Assembly (NCBI GenBank): GCA_016490735.1
Contig: JAEMWC010000009.1
Coordinates: 183,501 to 247,500, forward strand
Length of the DNA stretch: 64,000 bases
DNA from: Pachyseris speciosa
Taxonomy: Eukaryota > Cnidaria > Anthozoa > Scleractinia > Pachyseridae
Direction: 5' to 3'
Of this stretch, positions 44,679 through 58,200 are shown piece after piece. Positions within the stretch are counted from its first letter, which is position 1. Every line of letters starts with the position of its first letter. The notes beneath the pieces are model-generated. The model was given only the letters and a program-made list of their open reading frames with translations. It was not told where the DNA came from and did no database searches. Position numbers and translations under genes: made by a program.

Positions 44679-47565
44679 AAATAAACAGATCACGACGAGT
44701 CGCTGGTTATATCCGATTGACGACTGAATAAGCGAAAGGGCATCGGATCAAACACCGCAGGGGGCTTAAATATTTTCGCAGTCAAATGCCAATTGAGTAA
44801 GTATCCTTAGTTATACGCTTAGAGGTTTCAACGATAAACGCGTAATTGAGGATATGCATACCTGTGTTTGGATTGACTTGCATGAGGTTCTTAATGTGAG
44901 CTCTTAGGTCATTTGCTCGTACTTCGGTGTATCCAGAATGGATGGCTTCCAGTAAAGCCTCATGAATGAAAACGTACTGCTCTTCCACCTGTACCATGAT
45001 GTTTCTGTCACACCGCAAACACATCACATACCCAAACACATCCACAGTTTTCTCTGCCGCTATACGTTGCAGCATCGTGTCTACAACAATAAATGTGCCG
45101 GTTCTTCCCACACCAGCACTGCAATGAACAACCTAGTAGAAGAAAACGATTGAGCTCAGTCATGTTATGAAAGAAAGAACCGCACTTGATATCCAGTAAG
45201 GGGGGATTTATTGGAACTCGAGTTACTACGGGAGCCGCAGGATTCACTTGATATTCAAAAAGCAAATTTCGATATAAGATAAGACAATATCCAGGGGACT
45301 AATCCGCACCTGCGTCTACATAGTTCTTTGTGATTAAACTAGGCAGATATAACGAACTTCTTAGGAATGAAAAACTCTCCCTTCGTTTTAATATTAACTA
45401 AGTCATATATGAAACTCATTTTGTTTTTCATTAATGTCGACTGGGAACGTATCTCCTGTTATTGAAGAAAGGTAGGAGGGTTATGAAAGGAGTTACAGGG
45501 GGGTGGCGGGCAGGAAGGAATTCAGGATGCTTACTATAACTATCCTTTGGACCCGCACCTCGAAGAGTGGTACACTGGAGTTACCAGGAGCTTTCACTCT
45601 GGGAAAGGCGTTGATGGGAAGGGGAAAGGAGTATGACTCAAATCACCCTATTAACCAAACAAAAGAGTAAGTATGATGCGTGAATAAATAGAAGTTTGTT
45701 TGGAGCGGATTAAGTCGAATGAAAAGTTGCTATTACAGTTGCCGCGGTTTGATATACAAACGAGACAACGGGGTCCGGCGCGTCGCGCCTCCTTTTTGCC
45801 GCACATCCGTTTTTAGGCGCGATAACCAGCGGGTGGTTCGGGAAATGAGCCCGCACTTGAGCCTATCCGTGTTTTGCTTGCTTAATATCTACTATTAGTA
45901 TATACAACACAAGTGAATAGTGCTTTTCGCGCGCTCTGATTGGTTAACTCGGAGGTGATTAGCAAGTACTATTCACCTCCGAGCAGCCGGCGTGCGAGAT
46001 TTTACAATTTCCGACCGCTTGTCGGTATATTGTCACACATAAAGTAATGTTTTGGTCCACTAATTGTTCATCTTGTGTTGTATACACTAAAACAATTATT
46101 CACCTCAGTGTCGGTGAAAGTGGTGGATATTTACCAAGCCGCGAAATTCACCTCCACTTCGGTGAATAATTGTTAAGTAGTCTAAAACAAGACTGAAAGA
46201 TTCGACCGCAAGCTCATCTGTAATAACAGCGACTTAGAAGAATTCAGGTGACTCACCATAGGACCAGCATCAGGTGGATTTGCACCGGAAGCTTTCCTGA
46301 CGAATGTAAGCAACGATGTAGGACATGAGGGCACACCATGATCTGGCCATATTGTGTAATGGTACTGATTCACTATTCGCTCATCCCTGCTGTTGGATTT
46401 CTTCAGACAGAACTTACGAATAGTGAAATCGCTCAGTTCTACTGTCTCCACAAGTGTCACTTGTATGTCACCATGAGCCTCCCCACCTTCTGACGGCCAG
46501 TACTGGAAGCATTTCACACGACCTCGCTCTTCCAGGTTTGTTACCTAAGTGTGGATGGAAAATGAACAGAAATGGTACGAATTAAGTACGGAAATTTTCG
46601 ACGTACAAATCAACTTGGCTAGAATACTTCCGCCTTTTCGGAGGAGTGTCTAAGTCAACAACCTCTTTAGCTAATAGAGAGCTTGAGCAACGAGGATGCC
46701 GTCTTCGTTGCAAAAGCGACGGCGACGGGAACGCCACAAAAGAATACGCTTAATGAGCAAAAACAATCGCTCTGCGCGTGCGTTTTCAGTTACATTTTGC
46801 TACATTTCTTTGTCGTCCTCTGCAAAAACGACAACGTGAAATGATCAAATTTTAGGTTTCCTCGAGAGCGTGAGCGTATGACGGTGAACTCTTCCTTCTT
46901 TTCCCCAAACTGAACGAAGTTTTTCCTAATTTAGCTCCAGGACAGCTCGCCAGCATTTTACAAGTTGAGCAAGTTGGAATAATCGCCAAAAAGTTGCAAT
47001 AACGAGAAATAACATTTTGAAATCGGACGTCTCCGTGTCTGTCGTCGTTGCGGTTTATTCAATACCACAATTATTGAACGAAATATAACACAAATTACCA
47101 AGAAAAACAAAAACGATGACAGCAGTGCACTGAGGAGTTAGGCTTGGAGAGTCAAGAGGCATTGTAGAGGAAACTGTCTTCAAGGGGCATTATCATAAGT
47201 ATTTTATGTTTTTTGGTCAAAACTGCGCAAAATATAAGACGAATTACCAATGTTCAAAATTGAAATTACATCTAGACCACCACGAAGAATATAAATTGAT
47301 TTTACGAATGAAGAACAAACCGGTATAACTTTTAATCGATCTTTCCAGTAAGGAATTTTTAGTTTTTTTCAGTGTGCAGCCATTTATATAACTAGCACAA
47401 AACTTTCACTTTGACAATGATTTGAACCCAACAGCCATATCATAACTAGATGAAGCACGATCGTCAGGGTAAGTATAGTCCTGAGAAGAACTGTACTTCA
47501 CCATTACTTCACTTATTCCTTTTACTAGTGTTATCATTATTACTATTACTTTATTACTATTACTA

Positions 47566-47596
<31 letters not shown>

Positions 47597-49216
47597 TACT
47601 TTATTATTACTATTATTGTTGTTATTGTCGTTGTTACTGGCTAATCAAATTCAAACTTAAATGGGTGAAATTGTCATAACTCACAGCAAATATTAGTTTT
47701 CATTATATTAGTATATGTGCAATTACGGATTTAATGTCAAGAAAGAGCATAATACAAGGAAAACAGGCTGACACAAGCGGGTTATTTTTTTTTACATCGC
47801 TCTACTAACCATAACAATAGTTTTGGTGTTTTGCTCCCACACCATTCTCCAGAAGTCTTCTGCAGTCTCTGGGAGGGGTCCTTGGGTAGCGATGTAGGCC
47901 CTCTTTTTGTTGTAGCCATCAAGATAGTTGGCGTTAATATAATCCGAGCCAGGAACATTTGTTATTGCGTTAAGCTTCACTCGGCTGTGGTCATACGCTA
48001 CAACGTTGTTGTAACGGTTCTTGGATCGATTTTCCTGTGCTAGAGTGGCGTTCCAAGTGAAGTCAGACGTTGGGCGAAGAGCGCTGTACTCTTGAGAGAA
48101 CAGCAAGTCGCCGTTGGCATGAAGGCGACGCACGTGTCCTTCAAATTCTTCCACGGGGATCGCCTCCCGTGGAATGTCGTTGGGGTTGTCTATATATATA
48201 AGAGAGAATAAGTACTATTTTCAAATACAGTCAAACTAGAAGTTTGGCAGTGCCTGTGGGGTGGAGCTGAGAAAGCACCTATCATCCAAAAACCCGAAGG
48301 GAATTAAGCCACAACCACGAAAAAGTGATGAGTAAACACTACGTTTCAAAAGTCGTGAAATCACTTGCTGACATCCTATGACGTGGAATTACCTTCGTCG
48401 GCCATTTTGGTTCCGGCTTATTGGATCTCTTGTCTTAGCAAAAGACGTTCCCAAATCACCATAAATGGCCAGAACTTAACCAAACCAACAAAAGAACTAT
48501 GTAATAAACTAAACAGTATAAATGTTACTCCAGTGGGATTATTTTTATACTACGATGGAAAATTTTTCCATGTAAGTGCAACATTGAAGTGCTACACCAA
48601 TTTTGACTTGTTTGTTGACGTTTTTGTGCTTAATAATACATATCTTTAGTTTAGTTTAAGTAGCTCGCCTGGACTAGCTTCGCTAATTGTGGGCTACTAA
48701 TGTCTTTGTATTTAAAATTGTAAAACTAAAAAAAAATAATTGTTGTTGACCATTTTTAGAAAAAGACTTAAAGTTTGTTGACTTCAGCATGCATATAAAA
48801 ACAACGGTACGAGTCCAAATCGTTTGTGTAGATTCCACCCTACCACTTATTATCGTCTCGTTGAACAAACTCGTACTTCGCATTTCAAAAGTACATTGTG
48901 TCAAGTGCTACTTACATCAAACGTCAGAGAGGATATCAAAAAAGCTACATTTAAACTCGTATTTAAGTAATGAAGTCAAAGTGCGCGCTGTATAAGCAGG
49001 ACGCGGGTTTACAGTAGGAGGACGGGTATAACGTCACCTTCAATCAAAAAATAAAATAAAATAAAATAAAATCAATTTATTTTAGCTCGATAGCGTGGGG
49101 AGCGGTTGCCCAGTCTCCCGAGCCGGGGGCTCATGTATTAAACGTCCGAGCATTCCGGATCGAATTGGGATTTAGCAGTGTTGGTTTTTGAAGAGAGGGG
49201 AAAACCGGAGTACCCG

Positions 49217-49260
<44 letters not shown>

Positions 49261-52200
49261 AACCCACATATGACGTTGAGTCCGGGAATCGAACCCGGGC
49301 CACATTGGTGGAAGGCGAGTGCTCTCACCACTGCACCATCCCTGCTCCCACTTTACTAAAACTCTGTAGAATGTCCCGGGAAAACTTACCAATTCCTGAC
49401 GCAGGGACACTGGGGAGAGGTATGTCTCTGAAAACACCCTTTTTCGACTTCTCTTGTCGACGACGATAAAAGAAAATAACGACTGCAACACCTGCCACTA
49501 TCAGTAAGGGCGCAAGGATGCATGCCACGATAACTCCGGTGTTGTCTTTGTCAGTTTTGAATTCAATCATCCCTTCATTTTCATAGTATTCACCGTCGTC
49601 ATCAAAACTGCGCTGGAAGACAGCGTACCTGGTGTTATCGTCCAGCTTTCCATTCAGATACTTAACTAAGAAAACATAACAACAACAACAACAACAACAG
49701 CTTTACTCGTACTTATATTGATTACGTTACAATCGCAATCATTACAAGAGTACTAGCTCCCCTCCCCCCCCCCTCCCCCCGCCCCACCACCACCGCTGGC
49801 TTCCCGAAATAACCGTGACCATAAGGGGCTAGAAAGACGGGCAGCCATACTTGAAGGAAAAATAATATAGAGATAGGGTCAGCTATACAGCACACACACG
49901 CACATAAACTCGCACACACACACAAAAACTGAGATTGAAGCTTACTAACACGACTTAAACAAATTTAGTAGACTAATTTGTGCTTCGTTTTCCACTAAAA
50001 CCATTCCCATTTGACCATTTTGACAATATGTTTGGCATCTAATTGGAAGCTTCTCGATATGTTTCCAGTAAAACGGGGCTCGTTTTTCAAAACGTCCGAA
50101 CAGTTTTTGGTCCCGGAAAGTGATTTTAATGTTTGTGCTCATGGATTGGTGGTATATTTTAGAGCAAACTAGCCTTATGTATTTATTAATCTTGCACTTT
50201 CCTTAACCCTTTCCCCTTCAATTTAATTCAAAATTGATTCTATGTTAATGAACATTGGACACGTGAAATAGTTCATCGAGCACGAAATGTTTTCCGGAGT
50301 TTTTAGAAACGCACGCCTCGCCAGTAAAATTCCACGTTTGGTCTCGCAAACGTGTTTCCCACAGTTCTTCAACTTGATTGGTTACTTGAAATGGGAAGAC
50401 AATTCCGGAAATTGTCGAGTGTAACAAAGATATCAAAAAAGGAAAAAAAAACTTTCTCAAGTGGCAGTAGCACAGTGCACAGTATTTCAATAAGATATTT
50501 GAAAACTTTTAATGTGGTTAAATGTAATTTGGGCAAGGTTAACCTCGAGCTAATACTGCCAGCCGTCTCACCCATTTTTGCACGTGACCTTTGGGGAGCC
50601 CCTGCAGTTTGCAGGGGAAGATCACGTATAGCTTTGCACTCTAGCGATCGTCGCTGATCAGTGCTTGTGTCTGCGAATCTTTGCGGATCATTAAGGCACT
50701 AGTTCATCAATTAGCAAGGAGTTTAACTGTAAAACGAAATGTTTATTTTATGGCCAACTTACGTGCCGCATCTCTACGTTTTCTCTTAGATTCAGTTACT
50801 CCCGTTCGTCGTGAGTAGTACTTTCCGTCTCCAATAAGAAATGTTTTTCCCGTGACAACATTTTTCAGAAACTCAGCCGTGATGTAAGGCTCGCCGTCCA
50901 CTTGATCCTCATACGTTCGTCTGACTGTTTCATATACGCGATCAGCAGAATTCCCTGCATCTTGTCCATCTTTCAATGGTATAACAATCATCTGAAAGTA
51001 GCTAGAGATAAAATGATAACGTTGATGGTCAGAAGATGACTTATTTGGGTTAAGGAATAAGGGGTTTCAGCCGGACGGCCATCAAGTCAAAAGCAACGTG
51101 GTCACTGTAACAAATCAAAATATATCGAAAAGCTGTCATCAACTGTATTAAACGACGGAAACAAGTAGAAGCAAGTCGCGATTCGTTTAGTTTCACCTTA
51201 AGTTAAGCTCTCAGCGAAGGTAATAAACATAATCGTAATTTATTTTCAAAAAGAAACTACTTTCACCAATCTTTCTCTTCAGTTCACCACTCAGTCAACT
51301 TCCAGCAACCTACTTTCCGCACCAGTCAATTAACTTAAACCACTTTTACAGAAGTTACCAAATGGTTCTGATAATAGAAAGAAGAACAGACAGACATTAG
51401 GTCATATTGATATGGAAGAATATCTCATCCAAGGACTGCAAACTAGAGAAAAAGACATTGGTTTAACACTACTTAACGTTTATCCTCGTGGTAAAAGAGC
51501 TTTAATGCCACAGGCCTTTCTTGTTGAGACCAAAATGGCTAAAAGACCACAACCTAAACTAAATATAAATCTCTGGGCTGTGAATCGACACCAAGTTACA
51601 GTGCAGCGCATCTCACCGTTGCCACCAAACAAAGGTCTTGATGTATTATATAATAACCAAATCAATGCGCGCGCTCTGATTGGTCAATAGCTGTGGTTTA
51701 TTGTGCCAGTAAACTCTTGGAAATTTCGCTCGTCTTCTGAATTATTATATTAAAACAATATACCACATGTTTCTATGGTTTATAGGCATGATAAACCATT
51801 TGAATATTGGAAAAACACTCGAAGAATTCGTAAATCACGAGCCGCTAAATATATCACACGAGGAAGAGTTTTTTTTTGACAACCGACTTTTAGATGGCTT
51901 CTATTTGAAGTGCCCATTGATGAAAAAAGCAATCTACCACAAGTTGCTATGGTCGTTCGCTATAAACGTTTCTTAACGCCGTAGCAAGGAGTAGCGAAGA
52001 ATTTAAATAACAAGGAAAAGTTTATTCAAGTTCCTTTTGTTTCGTTGAAATAAGCCCCGTTCCCAAAGGCCGTAATTATCACAATTTTGTCGTACGGCCT
52101 TTTTAAGTATGTTTTTGTCTAGTTTGAGGTGTATAATTATTGTTAACGTAAAGCTTGTGGGATGTGGCTGGAGTGACAAGGATATACCTCACAAATTAAT

Positions 52201-55200
52201 GTGATTTGGTAAGCTGAAGCCACGTTTTCACTGCTTGTTTTATGGATATGTGGGTACTTGAGCCTGAGCATTAGCTATGCCATGCTGATGAGGCCTAACA
52301 AGGCCGAAACAGCTGTCCATGGCTGCTAATGCTTGGGCTCAATCTTTGCTTTGGTAGATTTAAGGGGTAATGCCCGCTACCATGTGGCCTTAGTGCCTTT
52401 CGAGTGGCTTCAGCTTACCAAATCACATTAATTTGTGAGGTATATCCTTGTCACTCCAGCCACATCCCACAAGCTTTACGTTTTCACTGCTTGTTTTATG
52501 GATATGTGGGTACTTGAGCCTGAGCATTAGCTATGCCATGCTGATGAGGCCTAACAAGGCCGAAACAGCTGTCCATGGCTGCTAATGCTTGGGCTCAATC
52601 TTTGCTTTGGTAGATTTAAGGGGTAATGCCCGCTACCATGTGGCCTTAGTGCCTTTCGAGTGGCTTCAGCTTACCAAATCACATTAATTTGTGAGGTATA
52701 TCCTTGTCACTCCAGCCACATCCCACAAGCTTTACGTTTTCACTGCTTGTTTTATGGATATGTGGGTACTTGAGCCTGAGCATTAGCTATGCCATGCTGA
52801 TGTGGCCTAACAAGGCCGAAACAGCTGTCCATGGCTGCTAATGCTTGGGCTCAATCTTTGCTTTGGTAGATTTAAGGGGTAATGCCCGCTACCATGTGGC
52901 CTTAGTGCCTTTCGAGTGGCTTCAGCTTACCAAATCACATTAATTTGTGAGGTATATCCTTATAATTATTGTTAGTTTTGTTTACGTTTTGTATTCTATT
53001 GTTTCGTATGTGCGTACTGCTATATCCATTCTTTGGTCAACTTTACTCGTTTCATTAAAACTGCTACCATATGCCTTTCCCACATAAATTGGATAGTTTG
53101 TCTCGAGATATGGGGCGGAACAACATCAATTTTAAACTTCTGTCATTAAATACTCGCGGAATCCATTCTTTTGACAAAAGAAAGTCTATTTTCAATTGGA
53201 TGTTTAAATCTTCGGCGGATATATGTTTCCTTCAAGAAACATATAGCACCCCTGAAGTGGAAAATATATGGAAAAAACAATGGAAAGGTGATATGTTTTT
53301 TTCCCATGGAACTTTTCATAGCGGGGGTGTTCTTATCCTTGTAAAGGAACAATTTGATTTTCAATTGTAATCGGTTAAGGTTGACTCGCAAGGTCGTTAT
53401 ATTCTCCTTGAGGCTATGATTCAAGATTCCCCATTCCTACTGTTAGCAGCCGAATAAATGTGCTGAGCAGTGTGATGTTTTCAAAATAATTTCTGAGGAA
53501 CTCAAGAGTTCGTCTACACCTTCTGATTTTTCAGTGGTTGCTGGAGGAGACTTCAATGTAATACTTGACCAGGATTTAGACGGGAGTGGCGGTATTAAGA
53601 ATACGAAAGCCTCAGTTAAGATTTTAGAAGATATTTGTCTAGAACAGGACTTGATAGATATTTGGCGTGTTAGGCATCCCACAGAGAACGTTTTACTTGG
53701 CGTCAAAAGACAACAAGATGATGTCGTTACAGTAGATATAATACCTTCTATTAAATCAGACCACTCTACAATAACATTGCACATTAATGGTGTAGATGAC
53801 AGTGAACGGGGTCCATATTTTTGGAAATTTAATTCTGCTTTAGTGAATGATAAGGACTATCGTGACCTTCTCGACGAGAGTATGAAAAATTGGCTTGAAG
53901 AATATAAAGAGGTTGATGACAAGCGTGTTCTCTGGGATTTGATAAAATACAAAATCCGACAATCAACTATTAAGTATAGCAAAACAAAAGCTAGGATTAG
54001 GAAGGCAAAGGAGTTTGAAGAAAAATTACAGAGCTGCTCCGAGAAATGCGACAGAGACCCGTCTGAAGAAAGCGTCGAGGAGCTGGAATGTTTACAGGCT
54101 GTATATGACGAACTTTATGACTATATCACTCAGGGTGCTATTGTTCGATCCCGTGCAAACTGGTATGAAAAAAGTGAAAAAAATAACAAATATTTCCTGA
54201 ATTTAGAAAAATCAAATAAGAAAAAAAGTTGTGTACGGAAAATTGCCACAAGCGAAGGAACAATTACAACTAAGCCTAACCCTAACCTAACCCTTTTTAC
54301 TCCAATCTTTACAACGAAGAGAACAGTGGTCATTCATCATCATTTCTTGATGATCTAAAAAAGGTTCCAACCTTGACTGAAGAATTACGAACCGTATGTG
54401 AAGGGAAGATAGAGTATAATGAATGTTTTAAAGTTTTACAATCTTTTAAAAAAAAAATAAAACTCCTGGAAACGATGGACTAACAATAGAGTTTTATTTG
54501 GCCTTTTGGCCTCTGATTGGAAGACTTTTAGTAGAGTACATAAACTTTTCTTACGAGTTTGGGGAACTTTCAAATTCACAAAAACAGGCTATAGTTACAC
54601 TTATTGAAAAAAAAGGAAAGGATAAAAGGCAAATCAAGAATTGGAGGCCTATATCGTTAATAAATGTTGATACCAAAATTATTTCCAAAGTTCTAGCAAA
54701 CCGTTTAGAAAAAGTTTTGCCAAAATTAATATTTATTTATTTATTTATTTAGCTTCGCCTAACTAAAATACAAACATAATAGAAACAAAAAATAGAAACA
54801 AAATACCAAAGATATAATAATTAGGCAGGGAGACCGCTACAACATAGCCAATTACAGCGGATCCCTCGTTAATTATTTATATAAAAAAATACTTAATAAC
54901 TAAAACTACTAATATGTAAGCATAAAACTTGAGAGGAGACAAGGCGGGAGACCAAATTGCTAGAAGCAGCACGTTGGCGGGCATAGGAGAGACCTCGCTG
55001 TGTTACACCTAGGACAGATTGTTCTCTAAGTTCTAATGTCGTCAACGTCGTACAAGTTCAAAGCCTTTTTATAATATTGAAGTAATAAACTTTTGAATAA
55101 AGTTAAAGAGATGTGACTTGTGCGTAGCTCAGCGGGAAGAACATTCCATGTGCGGCACGCGTGTATGAAAAATGAACGTTGATAAGTAACAGTTCTACTT

Positions 55201-58200
55201 CGGCTACTAATATAAGTAATAGCACTGCTGCTCGGTGTCCTCGTAGATCTCGTAAATTGTCTAGTTACAGGTAGAGCTTCACTGTCTATGAAAACTAAGT
55301 TATTAACAGCTTTGTAGAAAAAACCATGTCCAAATATTCATGCCAGTATGAAATGGGTAACAAATTTGTTAATTGAAAGCGGGTCTTATAGGTTACGTCA
55401 CAACGGAAGGGAAGCTTCAAAATTAGTTTTGTAGCACGGCGCTGCACGTTTTCAACTCGTTTAAGTAGGCCAATAGACTGTGGAGACCATACTCGTGTTG
55501 CGTAGCCGAGATGACACCGGACTATAGAAAGGTAGAGTGTACGACGCGTTTGGGTGCTTTGAATGTACCTAGAAGCTCGGCGCACAAAGCTGAGGAGTTT
55601 GTTGGCTTTCGCACACTGTTCAGTTACTTGTTTGTCCAAGGTGAGATTGCTTGACACCCACACACCGAGGTCTTTCTCTGTATCGCAAGATTCTAAAGGC
55701 GTTTCTTTGATAGTATAGGTGGGCTGTACAGGTGATTTTTTGCGACCCCAATCAGAATGCGTTCGTTAAAGGCAGGTCTATTTTTGATGCAGTTAGAACA
55801 ATCGATGATATTTTAGATTACACTAAACGAAATAACTGGTCTGGAATGTTGGTCGCAGTTGATTTTGAAGAAAGGATTCGATACACTGAATTTCCAATTT
55901 TTGCTTAGGACCCTGCATAAGTTTAAGTTTGGCCCATCTTTTAGTCAGTGGATACGTGTTCTGTATAAAAACACATCCAGCTGTGTAATGAATAATGGTT
56001 TTATGACCGCCCTATTTCCATTAGGTAGAGGAATTAGACAGGGCGACCCACTTTCCCCTTACCTCTTTATATTAGCACTCGAGATTTTAGCTATAAGAAT
56101 AAGAGAGGATAAGAATATAGGGGGCCTTCAAATTGGTGAGGAAACAATCAAGCTTTCTCTATTTGCAGATGACATGACATGTATTTTAAAAGATCATGAT
56201 TCTTATACCGCTTTGCTTTGTATTCTCGAGTCCTTTAGAGAGTGCGCTGGTTTAAAGGTTAATGACGAAAAAACAGAAATCTTAGCCTTAAGCCCTGGTC
56301 AAACGGCGCATGATAGTCGATGATAGTTGATGATAGTCGATGATAGTTGAAGCGCGCGCTTCCGTTTGACCACCAACTATCATGCACTATCATCGACTAT
56401 CATCAACTATCATTCATTTTGAACTTGTTCAAATTCTTCATGATAGTCGATGATAGTTTTTCTCGTTTGACCACGCGTATGATAGTTCATGATAGTTTTT
56501 GGTCAGCTGTTTTCCCCGAAAATCGGCGGGCTCGTTTAACATGGCCGCCAAAAGTTCCTCGCGAGGCTCAGCTGCAGCTTCAGAAATACGTGTTTACATC
56601 CAAGATGATAATCATGACAACGCAAACATTGAAGACCAAGATAACATAGAAAAGATATCTTCTGAAGAAAGTGATAACTCGCAAGAATTAGAAGACACCG
56701 CATCCCTCCAACAAATCGATTACTATTAAACAAGCTGCCGCCCTCTTTCGTCGCGATAAATTCATACTTCTACAAGTTTGTCTCTCGCGAAGCCATTTTA
56801 GTGCTCACATTTTACGCGGAAAGAGCCTGGAACTAGCTGCTCGCGTGACCTTTGCTCGCGCGACTGCCGGTGAACTATCATCAACTATCATCGACTATCA
56901 TGCGCCGTTTGACCATGTGAATGATAGTTGGTGATAGTTGATGATAGTTTGGAGAGAATCAACTATCATCGACTATCATGCGCCGTTTGACCAGGGCTTT
57001 AGGGAATAATATGCTACATGAAGCAGACTTTCCAAAACACAATCTTTGTGAAGTTATCAAAATCTTAGGAATATATTTTGGTTATGACAAAAGACAAAGA
57101 GACAATCTTAATTTTAGGCAAACATTAAAAAGCATAAAGAAATCCATTAATCTATGGAAATGGAGAGGCGTCTCCCTTTTAGGGAAAATACAAATAGTCA
57201 AAACATTCGCTGTTCGAAAGCTTATGTTCAGAGCATCTGTGATACCCATTTCCAAAGAATTAATTAAACAGGCGAATTCAATTTTTTATAGCTTTGTGTG
57301 GAATGGGAAAGATAAAGTAAAGCGCCATGCATTAATATCTGACATCAGAATGGGTGGACTCAAGATGCTGGACGTCGAATCTATGATCAGTGCAAAACGA
57401 GTAACATGTCTAAAGAAATTTTTGGATGACTACTCAAGTCCTTGGAAAATAATTCTTGACAAGCTTCTTTCACCAATCGGAGGACGCTTCGTCTTGCGTT
57501 GTAATTTTGACACTTCTAAATTGAGAATTAACTTACCAGTGTATTACACGGAGTGCCTTGACGCGTGGTCTTCCTTAAAGGGGAAAACGCCAAGTTGTTA
57601 TCGGGAAATCATTGATGAGATAATTTGGAATAACAAGTTTCTATGTTCTGACAAAAAATCCATGTACAGAAGTGACATATTAAATCTAGGCATTGTTAAA
57701 AAATAACTCTTTCTCGTATGGTATTACCTCTTCTATTGGCAATCCCGAACAAAGATTTTTTATCACGAGTATGATTAATTCAATTCCTGCAGAATGGCGT
57801 TCCCTTCTCAAAGCTTCTTTCGAGGTAAAAGTGATTGACCCCCTTCCAGACATCCCAACTATTAGGATGGAAAGTGGTAATTTGGTTCCAATTCTCGATA
57901 CCACTCTTAAACAGATTTACCAACTCTTTCTGCGGCAAAAACAGATCCCACCCACTGCTAAACAGAAACTAACAAACAAGTATTCAAATACAGCAATTAA
58001 TTGGGAGAAGGTTTATTCTATAGCCTTTCAAACCACTTTAGAAAGGAATTTCAATACAAATTTCGAAACTGTATCGTCTTTACGAACGAGAAACTTAATC
58101 GTATTGGTCTAGTTGAATCCCCAAGCTGTACTTTCTGTCAAGAAGTAGCGGAATACGTCGAGCATTTACTTTCTCCTGCAGAATATCCTCTGATTTTTGG

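Larger units (their letters stand above)
52146..52960. mobile_element. Retrozyme insertion B (815 bp, 14-bp TSD)
   Basis: TATAATTATTGTTA at 52132-52145 and 52961-52974 flank it. The first about 80 bp are a minus-oriented piece of the unit (ACGTAAAGCTTGTGGG onward). The rest is plus-oriented units with hammerheads spaced exactly 256 bp, ending GGTATATCCT. The copies are nearly identical, which suggests a recent event. It lies in the 5' UTR of the LINE at 51954. Confidence 0.9.

Noticed and set aside
49285..49338. Possible tRNA gene.
   Set aside because: A and B boxes are present, but there is no cloverleaf acceptor pairing and the body runs into a SINE tail.
49138..49491. Open frame reading [14 protein letters not shown] and on.
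   Set aside because: It lies inside the SINE and runs through into the TM exon; repeat-derived.
51412..51690. 92-codon plus-strand frame in a phosphatase intron.
   Set aside because: No homology recognised, and it ends inside a MITE; antisense to the gene without exon signals.
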